64,000 bases of DNA, from assembly GCF_014898815.1 (NCBI RefSeq), contig NW_026515539.1, positions 3,100,001-3,164,000 of the forward strand. Reading direction: 5' to 3'. Made by a program: the position numbers and the translations under genes. Below, piece by piece: positions 27,398-39,244 of the stretch. This DNA is from Panonychus citri. Its lineage: Eukaryota > Arthropoda > Arachnida > Trombidiformes > Tetranychidae. A model generated the notes under the pieces. The model saw only the letters and a list, made by a program, of their open reading frames with translations. It did no database searches and was not told the DNA's origin. Each line of letters starts with the position of its first letter. Position 1 is the stretch's first letter.

Positions 27398-27929
27398 CGC
27401 TTTCCTTTTGTTAAAATAGAATAGAAAACAACAATAACTTTGTCTTTTCTTTTTTTCTCTTCTCTTTCTCTCTTTTTCTCCTTCACCTTTTAATTGTTTC
27501 TCTTTACAATTGTGTCACTTTGGTGTTGATTTGATTTAAACACTTAACATGTAAACATGAGAAAAGATGGAGGAAGAAAAGATGACAAGATGACAGAGGA
27601 ACATCTAAACTCGCACTGAAAGCACACACAGAGAGAAAAAAGAATAAAAAAAAGAGAGAAAGAGAGAGAGAAAAAAAGGAAACAGAAAAAAGAGAGAAGA
27701 GAAAGAAGAAAATGAAAAGGGAGAAGAAGAGAAAGAAAAAGCAACAGTTTGTTTGAAAGAGAAAAAGAAAAACAGTAACAGTAAAGCAACAAAAGATGGC
27801 GTTCGAATTAATCGAACTTTAAATTGTCGCAGAGTTTCAATTCCATCGAGAAATAAATAGTTACAATTAATCAGCAATTAAATGATTTCCATACTCAAGA
27901 ATCTACTTGACACTAATTTCGTTTAGTTA

Positions 27930-27967
<38 letters not shown>

Positions 27968-28587
27968 AAAGTTAACAACAATTAACATGGAAAACGAAAA
28001 CGAGAGCAATTGAATCGAGAAATTCGGTGCGATTTGATGGACAATTAAGACGAACAATTTAAATTGAAAGTTAATGAAACCCAAATGATCAAGTAAAAGT
28101 GTTTCGAAGAGATGAAAAAAAAGTTAACAATCAAATTAAAATCAAATCAATGTTTACCTTTTTTCTTGGTGAGTGATAAAGACGATCCATTCAGATCTAC
28201 CCGTTAATCAATTGGGTTGGTTCCTTGTGATCAGTAAATTGCTTTCTTGATTGTGTTTCCCCTTTGACACACATTCAATTCAATGGTATCGATTAATGTT
28301 AATCATTATCATCGAGAAAACCTTTCCGATCATCATTATCATCCGACTAATATCATCACTCCCACAATCAAGTCAATCTTTTTTACCATCAAATTGATTT
28401 GATTGTGATCAAACTTTAATCAGGTTCAATCGTTGAAACTTCAAGTTTAAATCATCAAAAGTTATTGAAAAGTTATCGTGGTTAATTTTAATTCTTGTGT
28501 GTATATTATACACAACAATTGGGATAATCGTTTCTTCAGATTAACTGTTTATTTAATTATTTGTTTGATTAGTGATTCAAATCAATC
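27398..28587. other. Divergent intergenic region, CDK4/6-A and lipase
   Basis: The region carries the 5' leader and promoter of CDK4/6 copy A (minus) and of the lipase (plus). It is purine-rich, with a (GA)n run at about 27932-27962. AAAGATGGCG at about 27792-27801 resembles a YY1/Pho site. No gene is supported; ORFs here are low-complexity. Confidence 0.5.
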
Positions 28588-31193
28588 ATGACAATTTATT
28601 ATACTTTGAAACGTTTCATTGCCATTGGGATAATTGTCATCGCTGGGATTGTAATTAGTTTATTATCAACGGTGTTCAGTGAAAATTTTCATCATCCAGT
28701 CATATTTAGTAAGTATTCAAGTTAATTGTTAATCAATTTGTAAGAATATCAAATCAGCTGATCGGAAATTAGTTATTGATTGTTAATTAATCTGATTGTA
28801 AATTCAATTGTGTTTGTGAGTCGCCCAGATATCTTAATTGTTATTAATTAGTTAGTGATTATCATTAAAAGGTTAGTGTCTGTATCTCGATCAATTAAAC
28901 AATTAATTGGTGTTAATTATTGGATCGCTTAAAGACAATCAGTGGCACTGATTGTTTTTTACTAATATATTACTAATTGTAACACTTTCACTCTAATTTA
29001 GTTTGATTAAACGCAATCAAGACCATGAAATGTATTTTTTATCTTAAATCATTAAATTGATTTCCGCATTTTTTTTACACAAATCATCAGATTTCATCAC
29101 CTAATCAATCACATAATGATTGATAATCACTATTATCATCATTTACTGATCATGGTCACCAGAATATGTTTCATATTTTTAGGTCAATCAAGGTTGATTA
29201 ATGATAAATGTCTTTTTTTTCATCTGATTAAATCAACTAGAAAAAAATGACAATAACCTTTAAAGGTCAACATTAATCTAACCATTGACCCTTGAAAAAT
29301 TATACCAAATATGACAGAAAAAAGTGATCAGGCCTCAAAAATTGATCGAAAATCATTTGAAACAATTTAACAGGTTGACCATGATTACGATAAATGTATC
29401 ATTAATTTGGATGTGAATAAAAAAAACAAAATTATGATTAAGTAAGATAATCAATATGATATCAGCTAAAGGGTAAATGGTGATCTAATTGTTGGTTAAT
29501 TGTCTTCCCTTGATAAGTGATGATGATTAATTTTTCTCCTTCTTTTTGTTCCTAAATTGTTACAGTTGCTGGTTACATGGGAACACAATTAAAATATCAA
29601 CTTCATAAAGCGAAAACCAGTCCGTTTTTTTGTCAGAAAAATTTGTACACCTCTCGAAGTCTATGGTTAGATGCTTATCAGGCCTTTTCTCCCGTTAAAA
29701 AGTACTGCTGGTTACATTATTTGTCGCTGGAATATGACCCGTGGACTCGAACAACCAAAAGTCCTCCTGGAGTACAAATTCTGGTTCCGCCGATGGGAGA
29801 TACAGCATCGATAGAATATATTTCTCCTTTTCCTTTTCAAGTTCGACCAAGTAAGAATTTTCTATTCTTCTCTAAATTGTGGCCTCATCGTTGCTTCAGA
29901 ATATCTATTGATAGGGAGAGAAAAGAGTTGAACAATTAGTTGATTAAAATCTAGTTGTAATTACAACCTAATGTTAATAATAGTTGATTCAGTTGGTTAT
30001 TGTAGTTGAAAAGATGTAATTTCATGTTATGAATCAAGTTAATTGAGAATCTGTCATATTGTTATTATCTCTTGATTGATTTTAAAGCTTTTCAAGTTAA
30101 CAATTTGATTAATAGAAAATGATTAATTTTAACAATATCAATTAGGTAAATTTCAAGCTAATCTCAGACAACTTGACCTGGAAAAGGTTATTAACAAAAA
30201 GTAGTTGATTAACTAACTTGTCTCATCATTTGAATTCTGCTTTTAATCAGTTTTTTGTTTCTTTTTCACCCAATTCATGACATTGAATAATCAGCTGAGT
30301 ATTACGTTAATATAATCAACTCATTGGAGCAATTAGGATATTCCAGAGGAATCAACATCTTCGGAGCTCCATATGATTGGCGTAAATCTCCTCGTAAGTT
30401 TAATTGTGTCTCCAATCAAATAATTTCGTATATAATTAACTCGATTTACTTTTCAGATGAACAAGATGAATTCTTTGAGTCTCTTCGATATTTGGTACAA
30501 GATATTTACGAGAAAAATGGAGGAAAACGGGTAATTCTCTTTGGCCATTCGATGGGAGGTAATTTTGCTTACCTTTTTCTCCGTAAGCAAAACATTTACT
30601 GGAAAAATCATTACATAAGAGCGGTGGTTTTCGCAGCCTCGCCTTGGGGTGGAAATTTTAAACACATGTACGACTATTTGTACGAAGATGATTTCGCTGC
30701 TGATTTGATTCCCGAATTTCGCCAAGTAGAACGAACCTATTCCTCTTTGGCCTTTTTATTGCCCAATAAACGTATCTGGGGACCTGATGATGTTTTCCTT
30801 ACAACACCGACAGCCGATTACACCGCTTTCAATATGGAGGAATATTTTGCTCATCTTAATCATCCAAATGGTTATCAAATGTATTTAGACACCAAAGACA
30901 TTATGGATCCTTTTCTTCATCCGGAAGTTGATATTTACTGTATTCCTGCTGTTGGATATAAAACACTTCGTCAGGTTGAAATGTTCACCGATAATGATAA
31001 AACCGAAAGATATACAAATTACTCTCAGGGAGATGGATTCGTTAACATAGAATCGGCTCTTGGTTGTCTTAATTGGTTCCCTTCCAAACAGTACAAGTTT
31101 TACCTTAAGCTACTTGATGCCAGTCACCTGGGGATGTTAAGAGAAACTGAATCAGTTAATTTTTTCACTAATTTAATTTATAGTTTACCTTGA
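28588..31193 (+). CDS. PLA2G15: Group XV phospholipase A2 / LCAT-like lipase
   Basis: Exons 28588-28708, 29566-29850, 30295-30393 and 30457-31193 give 413 residues, close to the human enzyme's 412. Lysosomal phospholipase A2 (LPLA2) hydrolyses phospholipids and transfers acyl groups to ceramide; LCAT is its plasma relative. A hydrophobic N-terminus (RFIAIGIIVIAGIVISLL) serves as signal peptide or anchor. IAGYMGTQL matches the oxyanion-loop region, GAPYDWR is a family hallmark, and the catalytic triad is probably Ser200 (FGHSMGG), Asp361 (QGDGFVN) and His392 (DASHLGML). PWGG follows the nucleophile as in LPLA2. The gene sits between the arms of the CDK4/6 inverted repeat. LPLA2 is the best match; another LCAT-superfamily member is less likely. 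Confidence 0.88.
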
Positions 31194-31248
31194 ATTTTAT
31201 ACATTCTCAGAAAAATATATTCCTTTAAATAAATATAATAATACTTAC

Positions 31249-32170
31249 CAATTGTGATTCCTTTTAAACCATAAAACGTTAGCTGATTGGACCAAGTCAA
31301 AGCTCGAAATAAATTGATACAAATCGAGACAAACATCAATCACTAATCAAATGATAGGAATAGAAAACAATTTAAAAAAAAATTTAAATGAAACTGGATA
31401 ATTGCTAAGGTCCAATTTTCGCGTCGACTGTAGTTGTTTATTCAAACAACTACTTTAACTTTTGTTGAAATTCAAGTTAATCTTTATGAGTAAATAAGCT
31501 TACAGGGTATGAGAAACTCCCTGAATTTTAAGAGTTCCTGATAGAACATTTTATCAATAATATTCCATTTAAACTGAAATAATGAAGAAAATGTGACTAT
31601 GTGTTTACAATATCGGAATACAAGAATGAAGAAAGAGAGTTTCAACAGGTAGAAAGAGGATTAATAAAGGTACTCACCTTTCATAGAATGATTTCCAGGA
31701 GTGTTCATCATATTTAGAGAATCGAAATTATCAACCATTGACTATTAATAATTAATAGAAATAGAAAATGAAAATGAAAACAATTAAAATTGAAAAGTAA
31801 ACAAAGTTAGCAAAGTTTAGCGAATGACAATTAACAATCAAAGCTTGAGAACATCAAATGCTGAAAGAGATCACAAACTCCACCTAAAGGAACAGTTGAA
31901 AGGTCAAAGTTAACACAAAATAAATTAAAATTTCTAAATGAATATTAATAATTTAACCAATGACCAGATTAATATTAATATCAATAAATTAGAAAAAGAA
32001 AACAAATTAACAAGATGATCAAATGTAAACAATTCCAGCAGAAATTCAGGAATCCAAACACACACATACATACACAGAGAGACACAATATTTAGTACAAC
32101 TCACCGTCTCAATTTTGTACCAAATCTTCAAGGAAAACAATTAAACCAAAAGGAACAATTAAGAATCAAT
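31249..32170 (-). CDS. Tentative small gene, divergent from Rap2
   Basis: On the minus strand, a likely noncoding first exon ends at 32105 (GACG before GTGAGT). A second exon at about 31676-31743 contains ATG and reads MVDNFDSLNMMNTPGNHSMK before a GTGAGT donor. A possible third exon, 31249-31302, continues in phase as ALTWSNQLTFYGLKGITIG before GTAAGT. Read through without splicing, the third exon stays open for about 20 more codons and overlaps the lipase 3' end on the other strand. I do not recognise the protein and cannot find the end of the gene. The support is three well-placed donors, matching phases, and a shared promoter region with Rap2. Confidence 0.3.
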
Positions 32171-32242
32171 TAGCTTTTATTGGATAAAAAAATTCTCACG
32201 TTTGTTTTGGTTTGTAAAAGAAATAGTGATTAATAGAGCCAA

Positions 32243-32256
32243 CAGATGGCGCTGAT
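32243..32256 (+). promoter_or_regulatory. CTCF-like motif upstream of Rap2
   Basis: CAGATGGCGCTGAT, in the context CCAACAGATGGCGC, fits the CTCF core consensus (CCASYAGRKGGCGC) at all but one position. It lies 152 bases before the Rap2 start codon. The identical 14-mer occurs at 48917-48930 on the other strand, between G-alpha-i and Salvador. Confidence 0.6.
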
Positions 32257-32407
32257 GAGAGAGAAAATGAATCACTTGAGTTTTCTGTTTCTCTTTGAAA
32301 AGTAACAACAGTAATTGTCAACAAATATCAACAACAAGCATTTAATGTTTTCTAATAAATGAACTTCACTGACTCTATATTTGTAAATTTTTTATTCTTT
32401 TGGTGCC

Positions 32408-32989
32408 ATGAGGGAGTACAAGGTTGTCGTTTTGGGCTCCGGTGGTGTCGGTAAATCAGCTTTAACTGTGCAATTTGTTTCCGGAACTTTCATGGAAAAG
32501 TATGATCCCACAATTGAAGATTTTTACCGAAAAGAGATTGAAGTTGATGGAGCTCCTTGTGTACTTGAGATACTTGATACCGCTGGAACTGAACAATTTG
32601 CCTCTATGCGAGATTTATATATCAAAAATGGTCAAGGATTTGTGGTTGTTTATTCAATAACCAGTCATCAAACCTTTCAAGATGTTAAAACAATGAAGGA
32701 ACAAATAATCAGGGTAAAAGGAGGATATGAAAAGATACCCATTCTTTTGGTTGGTAACAAGATTGACCTGGTTCACCAGAGAGAGGTTTCAACCGTTGAG
32801 GGTATGTCATTGGCTCAAGCATGGGGCTGCCCTTTCATGGAAACATCAGCCAAGAATAAGTGTAATGTAAATGAAGTTTTCGCCGAGGCTGTTAGAGAGA
32901 TGAGCCTTTCTAATTCAAAAGATAAATCCAATAACTGTTGTAGTTATCTGAGAGACTGTGGCTCTTCATCATGTTGTACCACCTCTTGA
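32408..32989 (+). CDS. Rap2: Rap2 small GTPase
   Basis: Intronless gene of 193 residues. MREYKVVVLGSGGVGKS holds the P-loop, DPTIEDFYRKEIEVD is the effector loop with the Phe at position 39 that separates Rap2 from Rap1, DTAGTEQF is switch II, and NKID and ETSAK bind guanine. The C-terminus is Cys-rich (NNCCSYLRDC) and ends CTTS, a CAAX box suited to prenylation. Rap2 cycles between GDP and GTP and acts on membranes through TNIK/MINK-type kinases and cell adhesion pathways. The tail is longer than in vertebrate Rap2 (183 residues). An AATAAA-type signal lies near 33255. Lack of introns among spliced neighbours may reflect an old retrocopy, but the frame is intact. Confidence 0.93.
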   Translation: MREYKVVVLGSGGVGKSALTVQFVSGTFMEKYDPTIEDFYRKEIEVDGAPCVLEILDTAGTEQFASMRDLYIKNGQGFVVVYSITSHQTFQDVKTMKEQIIRVKGGYEKIPILLVGNKIDLVHQREVSTVEGMSLAQAWGCPFMETSAKNKCNVNEVFAEAVREMSLSNSKDKSNNCCSYLRDCGSSSCCTTS

Positions 32990-35744
32990 TACTTGAAACT
33001 ATCAACTTCTAATGTTCACTCTGTCCCCAGCTCTCTCTCTTTCTCTTTCTCTCTCTAACTATCACTATCTCTCTCTCTCTCTCTTTTTTACACAATCAAT
33101 TACTTGAACTTGTATCAATGATATGTAATCATCCAAGAAATATTTTAATTTTTGTTATAAAAGGAGATTGGGTGTCAAATGACCTCCACAAGACTTGCCT
33201 GAGCATGTCTAGTTCATTAGAACTACTTTGTAACAAAGGGATGGGAAACCTACAATAAATATACTTTACTTTTCCCATCTTCTAATTAACTGATTACCAA
33301 CAATTAATCTTTAATTGTTGACACATGAAACAATTGAAACAAAGGCAAGAAAAAATGTTGGTCAAACTAAGGCCTTGGTTCAATAGTTTGGTTATCCCGT
33401 TTGTGGTGTTTCAAGTGATTCTGGTGTTTGGGTTACTCCAATTGAGTAATTTCATTTGATTGCCTTAAGTGATTTAAATTGAATTAGAAAAATTAATTGA
33501 TAATTAACTGACCTTATCAATCAGGTTTTACGTTAATCAATGCGTATTCCTGTTAAAAGTACAATTGGTTAATTGTATCAGTTAAATTAGCAAAAATGAG
33601 GAAGAAAATTTTTAAGGCCTGACAATCAACAGTGAATATTGATCAGTAGTATCAACAGTTGATTGTAGTTCACAATTAACTGTTTACAATCAATCTAATT
33701 ACATTTTAAATTGGAAGATAATTATTAGTATTACAATTAATTGATACAAGGTAATTAATGGATAAACAATTAACAACAATCAATTGTTGATTGTTTCAAA
33801 AGTATGATGACTAAAATTTTCGTGAAAAATTGAATAAATTGTTTCACTTTTTGTTTTCTTAATTGTGAATAGTTAGTTAATTACAATTGCGATAATAATC
33901 ATGGTGATAATCATTGCAAGGCCAAGAGAAAGCCTTTAATTAGATTTTAAATGATTTGGGAAACTATTGATGAGATTTAATTTACCTTGAGAAATTAACA
34001 AATAATAATTTACAATGAGAACAATTAACTTGATTAAAAAGTTTTCTTTTAATTTGATTTTAAATTTTCGGGAACATTGTGATTCTAATTAAATTAAGTT
34101 AATGTTAATTTAACAACAAACCAAAGTGATAACCTAAATTGTTACACAAAACTAAAACTTCTCAGATCATTTAAAGTTAATTGCTGCGAACACAGATCAT
34201 TGTAATTAACGTTGTAATCGTTTCTGGTTGTACTTTAATCAACAAATTGTTATTCATTGTGATTGTTATCATAATTAACTGATCATTTGCCTTTTTCTTT
34301 AAACCATCAATGGGAAACATTAATTAATTACAATTATCTAAACAAAATTTAATTTCTCTTTTTATATTTTTCCATCAATTCAATTAATAACATTTCTCTC
34401 AATGGGAATGATTAAGGAGAGAAACAGCAATTAAAAGTCAACAAACGTTAATCAATTAACTTTACCTAAACTAAATTGTAACAATTAGTTGATTGCTAAA
34501 GATGAAAATAGTTTAATTGCTTCATCTTTATAAGATGATTAGTTAATCAGATAAAAAGAAACAAATTATTACAAAGTTAATTGTTTTCTTTTCCCTTTAA
34601 TCATAGATTGTAAATGTTTTTCTAATCAACAACAATTAGAATTGATTGTTACAATTGGATCTGTGTGAACATTTAAATTGTCAGTGAACAAAAAAGGACA
34701 ACAAATTGAAATGATTAACTAATTATGTCAAGTATCAACTTGAACATAAACACAAACTAAAAGTATCGTAATTGTTGATGAAAAGTAACAATTAGTTAAT
34801 CGATTGCCGATTGATTAACAATTTAAAGAGTTACAATTGTCTCCAAGTGTAAACAACAACAAAAAGGGATGAAAAGGTAACTAGTTAATTAGTAAATTAG
34901 TTAATTGTTATCAACAAGATTTTCGATGATCATTTGAAGAGGTCACTTTCGATTAGAATGATTAACTGAATGAGACAAATTCTGTTCTCTATGTGATCAA
35001 ATTTCGTTCTTGATGGTGAAGATTTAAAGAGATTTAAAAGACAGAAAGAGAGAGAGAGAGAGAAGATAAAAAGAGGCAGATGATGAGAAAAGAAAGGAAG
35101 ATGAAGAGGAAGCGAGAGGAAGAGAAAGAGAGAAAGACATTGGTGCGAGAGAGAAAAGGGAGAAAGAAGAGAAGAGAAGATGAGAAGAGAGAGAGAGTAG
35201 AAAGCGTTGTTTTCGTTTTTTGGATTGACTCTCATTTTAATTTTTTCTTCTTTTTGGTGGTGATGAGTTTTCTTTTTTTCTTCTTATTTATTTAATTTTA
35301 TTCTTTAATTGTGATTTTTTTTGTTCTCTTTTAATTCCGAGTTTCCTTTTTCTCTTTATTTTTGTAACTGGTTCATCTTTTCTTCTTCCTCTGACCTTTT
35401 TTTTCTAAATTAATTCTTTTTCTTTTTTTCTCTTTTTTCCCTTTCGCTTTAGTCTTTCCTTTTTTTTTACTTCTTTCTCTCTCTCACTACTGGTTGTCTT
35501 CATCTTTTCTTGTGTTTTTTGTTTGTGGAATATTCATCCCTCTGTCTATGGTTTGGCTCGTTTATCATCAATCTCATCATCTGGTTATTATTGGTCAACT
35601 TAAGTGAGAATTTAAAGAGAAAGAGAAAAGAGCGAACTGGACATAGAGAGGAAAAAGAGAGAGGGAGAGAGAGACAAACTAAAAAAGAGAAAAGAACATT
35701 TTTGTTTGGCTTTGATTGAAGCGAAGAAAGAAAAAAAAAAGAAA
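32990..35744. other. Intergenic, between Rap2 and CDK4/6 copy B
   Basis: It holds the Rap2 3' UTR (CT-rich at 33030-33085, poly(A) signal near 33255) and about 1.7 kb of AT-rich DNA without coding signs. A purine-rich block (35040-35210) turns pyrimidine-rich further on, leading into the CDK4/6 copy B promoter. Open frames here are low-complexity shadows. Confidence 0.5.
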
Positions 35745-37931
35745 ATGTCTTTTTGTCTCACAAGCTCATCAACGGCCAATAATTATGAGGAAATTGGATT
35801 CATTGGTGAAGGAACTTATGGAACTGTTTTCAAAGCTCGTGATCTAGTTAACGAAGGACAATCAGTGGCAATTAAGAAAGTGAATGTTGCCCTTTATGAA
35901 GACGGTGTTCCACCAACTCTCATTAGAGAGATTTCACTTCTTAAACAATTAGAAATGTATGAACATCCAAATGTTGTCAGGTATGTTATTCTTTTCTAAT
36001 TACCACAGTCTTTATCTATTTCCTTCCATCTTTGTCTAGACAATTTCTTTTTATATCTTTCAATTGTACTTCAATCAGTTGTTATTAATTCCAAGATTTC
36101 TGTTCACAAGCATGGAAAATGCAACAGGTCTCCCAGTGTTTCATTTTCTTTTCTCCTCATTTCATATTCGAAATTCATTTACTTCTTTCATCTTATTTCA
36201 AATCTCTCTCTCTCTCTTCTTTCCCTTCAACCTTTCAACAAACTAACACTCGACATTCATATCAACCCTTGAGTCTCAATAAAGTGTTGCAGTTCAATTC
36301 TCATGTGAGACTTGAGACTTCGGACCTTCACTTTTTTATGATGATTAATTTCAAAGCGAAAATCAACTTGGAAACAAAGTCTCACATTCATAAATCTCAC
36401 GCGAATGTTATTTTGGTTTAAATGGTGAATTGATTAAAATCATTTCTTCAAATCATTAAAAGCTTCTCTCGGTGAAATTTAGGTTCTTTTAGGGAAACAC
36501 TCTATCAACAACACTCATCATTTACCACCAAGATTAGCCATTGAATATTCCATCAGTTGGAAAAGTTTTTTCTTCTTTGTTTTATCCTCTTTCTCTTCTT
36601 TCTCTTTCCCGTTTTCTTTTTCTTTCTCTTTCTTTACTTGATTTTTCCCTTTTCTTCTTTTCTCTGCCTTTTTAACTTTAGTCTCTTTGTTACACTCTCA
36701 CTTACTCACTCACATTCTCACTCCGCTTCTCTTACTTAATATTACGGTAACATTGTGTTCACTCCTTGTAGATGTTGATTATTTCTGTTTATCTCTGTTA
36801 TCATGAGCGGTATCGGAACATCTATACAAACAGATTCTTCATCATACTCAATAAATTGTAATTTCTTATTATTATTCTTTTCTCTTTCAACAGGTTACTT
36901 GATATTTGCTATGCTAAACGTTTAGAGAAAGAGAAACAATTAATTTTGTATCTTGTTTTCGAATATATTGAACAAGATTTAGGAAAATACTTGAGCCATT
37001 GTCCATCTCCAGGCTTAGGACCAGATAGGATTAAGGTAACAATTTGTTTCTCTTTTTTTTTGTTATCCTTGTTTACATCATAATTGATTATTATTATTGT
37101 TATTATTATTATTATTATTGTTGTTTTATCATTTTGTTTATCTCGATCTTTTTTTGTTTGTTTCTTTATTTATCATTATCAATATTAGGATATAATGTAT
37201 CAAATTTTGAACGGTGTTGATTTTTTACATTCCAATAGGATAGTGCATCGAGATTTGAAGCCACAGAATATATTGATCACTAATAGTGGAAGAGTAAAAT
37301 TAGCCGATTTTGGATTAGCTCGTATTTATGAGGATTCACGAGCTTTGACCTCAGTAGTTGTTACCCTTTGGTATCGAGCACCCGAAGTGCTTTTAGGAGC
37401 AAGTTATGCGAGTTGGGTGGATATTTGGAGTTGTGGTTGTATTTTCGCTGAACTTCATCGACGAAAAGCATTTTTAAATGGACAATCGGAACCTGATCAA
37501 TTGAGTAAAATATTTTCGGTTATTGGAAGTCCATCGGAATCTGAATGGCCTGAAGAAGCCTATTTTCCATGTAACTCTTATGCAGGATTCAAAGCGATTC
37601 CTCTGAACACTTTATTACCTGAGATGCCACCTGAAGCTTGTGAACTATTGAAGGTAAACATTGAACCTCTTTTTGTTTCGTTCATTTCTCTCTCTCTCTC
37701 TTTTAAATACTCGATTAAATTATTCATATTAATTGCTCTTTTTTTCTTTTTTAGGCCATGCTGAGGTTTAATCCTCGACTAAGGATAACAGCGAAAGAGG
37801 CCCTTAATCATGTGTATTTTGATGAATATGTGCTACATCCACCAATCTATGAATACGAATGTAGCAACAAGTCGAATCAAAGCACAACTACATCAACTCG
37901 CAATGGAACAAAAAACCAAGGGACAAAATAA
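35745..37931 (+). CDS. Cdk4: Cyclin-dependent kinase 4/6, copy B
   Basis: Exons 35745-35980, 36894-37035, 37189-37653 and 37755-37931 give 339 residues. The kinase domain is the same as in copy A: GEGTYGTVFKA, HRDLKPQN, DFGLAR, TSVVVTLWYRAPE. The 236 bases of exon 1 are identical to copy A, and introns 2 and 3 differ mainly in microsatellite length. The C-terminus departs after IYEYE: here it is a 20-odd residue Ser/Thr/Asn-rich tail (CSNKSNQSTTTSTRNGTKNQ, then GTK). Intron 1 (913 bases) is unrelated to copy A's. Both copies appear functional; the different 5' flanks imply separate promoters and perhaps different expression. Confidence 0.92.
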
Positions 37932-38488
37932 TCAACTAATTTGAAAGACTAAAATGATTAAACAAAGTACCAAGAATGAAACAATTTACTGATGAACGCA
38001 CACCCTGGTTGAAGAATTCACCCTTTTACAACTTCATCTAACATAATCATCAATTAACATTTCATCATGATGTCTTCCTCTTCCTTTCCCTTAGTTTTAA
38101 TTAACTTACTAGTGGTTAATCTTTATCACTACTTTTCATTTAGATTTTCACACATCAACTTGAGCCAAAACATGCACATAAACAAACACACAATCACATC
38201 TAAACACATGCACAAAAAAAACTCATATTAACTAAATCACTAAATCACCAGAGTCCCAACATCAAATTACTGGGATAATTTTTTCTTCTCATTTTTATCA
38301 ACAAGCTCAAAGCACATTCACAAATCTAAACACAAACACAAACACAAAAAGAAACACGAACACGAACACAAAGCGTACACATTGTAAACTATTTCTTATT
38401 TAAACTTAAGTGAATCATTTACTCATTGATACAAATTATGAAAATTCATTGGTGACGAACTCTAATGTTACCTGTGGATTATTTTTAT

Positions 38489-38492
<4 letters not shown>

Positions 38493-38557
<65 letters not shown>
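38493..38557. repeat. Long (CT)n microsatellite
   Basis: A nearly pure CT run of about 65 bases in the 3' flank of CDK4/6 copy B. The matching place in the left arm (about 24568-24622) has GAAA and GA repeats instead, so the tract has changed since duplication. Confidence 0.9.
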
Positions 38558-38563
<6 letters not shown>

Positions 38564-39244
38564 ATCTTCCTTTCTGATTATTCTCTTACCCCTTGACCCT
38601 TACTTGTCCTCACCTATTCTCATCTACAACTTTTACCTCCCAATTCCTATTTTTTTGTAAGCACAATAATTTAACTCATTCGGTGTTCGATTGACATCAA
38701 CTGAGATCACAATCTAAATTACCTGTTAATCAAATATAAACTGTTACACTAAATACAATTTCGTCTCTTAATTATTAATATTTATCATTTCCGATTAATG
38801 AGAGAAAAGGAAAACACTCAGAAAAGAGAAAGAAACAATTTGTTGTCATTGGAATTAAATTAGTTGATTAATTGTCGACTCAACACTTATAATCAATTCT
38901 TATTGATTCCACTTCCTTACAAGTTCATTATCATTGAGCTTAATTGTTGAAAGAAAGAAACAAATAAAAGTTGAATGACATTAATATTGTTACAAAGTTT
39001 AATTATTACTATTAATTATAATTAATTATCATTCGTATGACAATAATCATGAATTTAAGGTCATTGACCTTTAGATAACAATAATTATAATAGTTACATT
39101 TAATAAGTAGATAATCAAATGATTGACAATAAGTTGATTGGATAAAAGTAAACACAGAGACACAATTAGTTAATATTTAATTTATATTCTATTCTATTGA
39201 TTAAATTGATAATTAGAGAAGTAAATTAATTGTTTAAAGAGAAT

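Noticed and set aside
27544..27877. Phe/Leu/Ser-rich minus-strand frames upstream of CDK4/6 copy A
   Set aside because: They are translations of a purine/pyrimidine-rich leader region and not conserved in the other arm.
34930..35295. Frames on both strands in the purine-rich block before CDK4/6 copy B
   Set aside because: Low-complexity translation of GA-rich DNA; no support for a protein.
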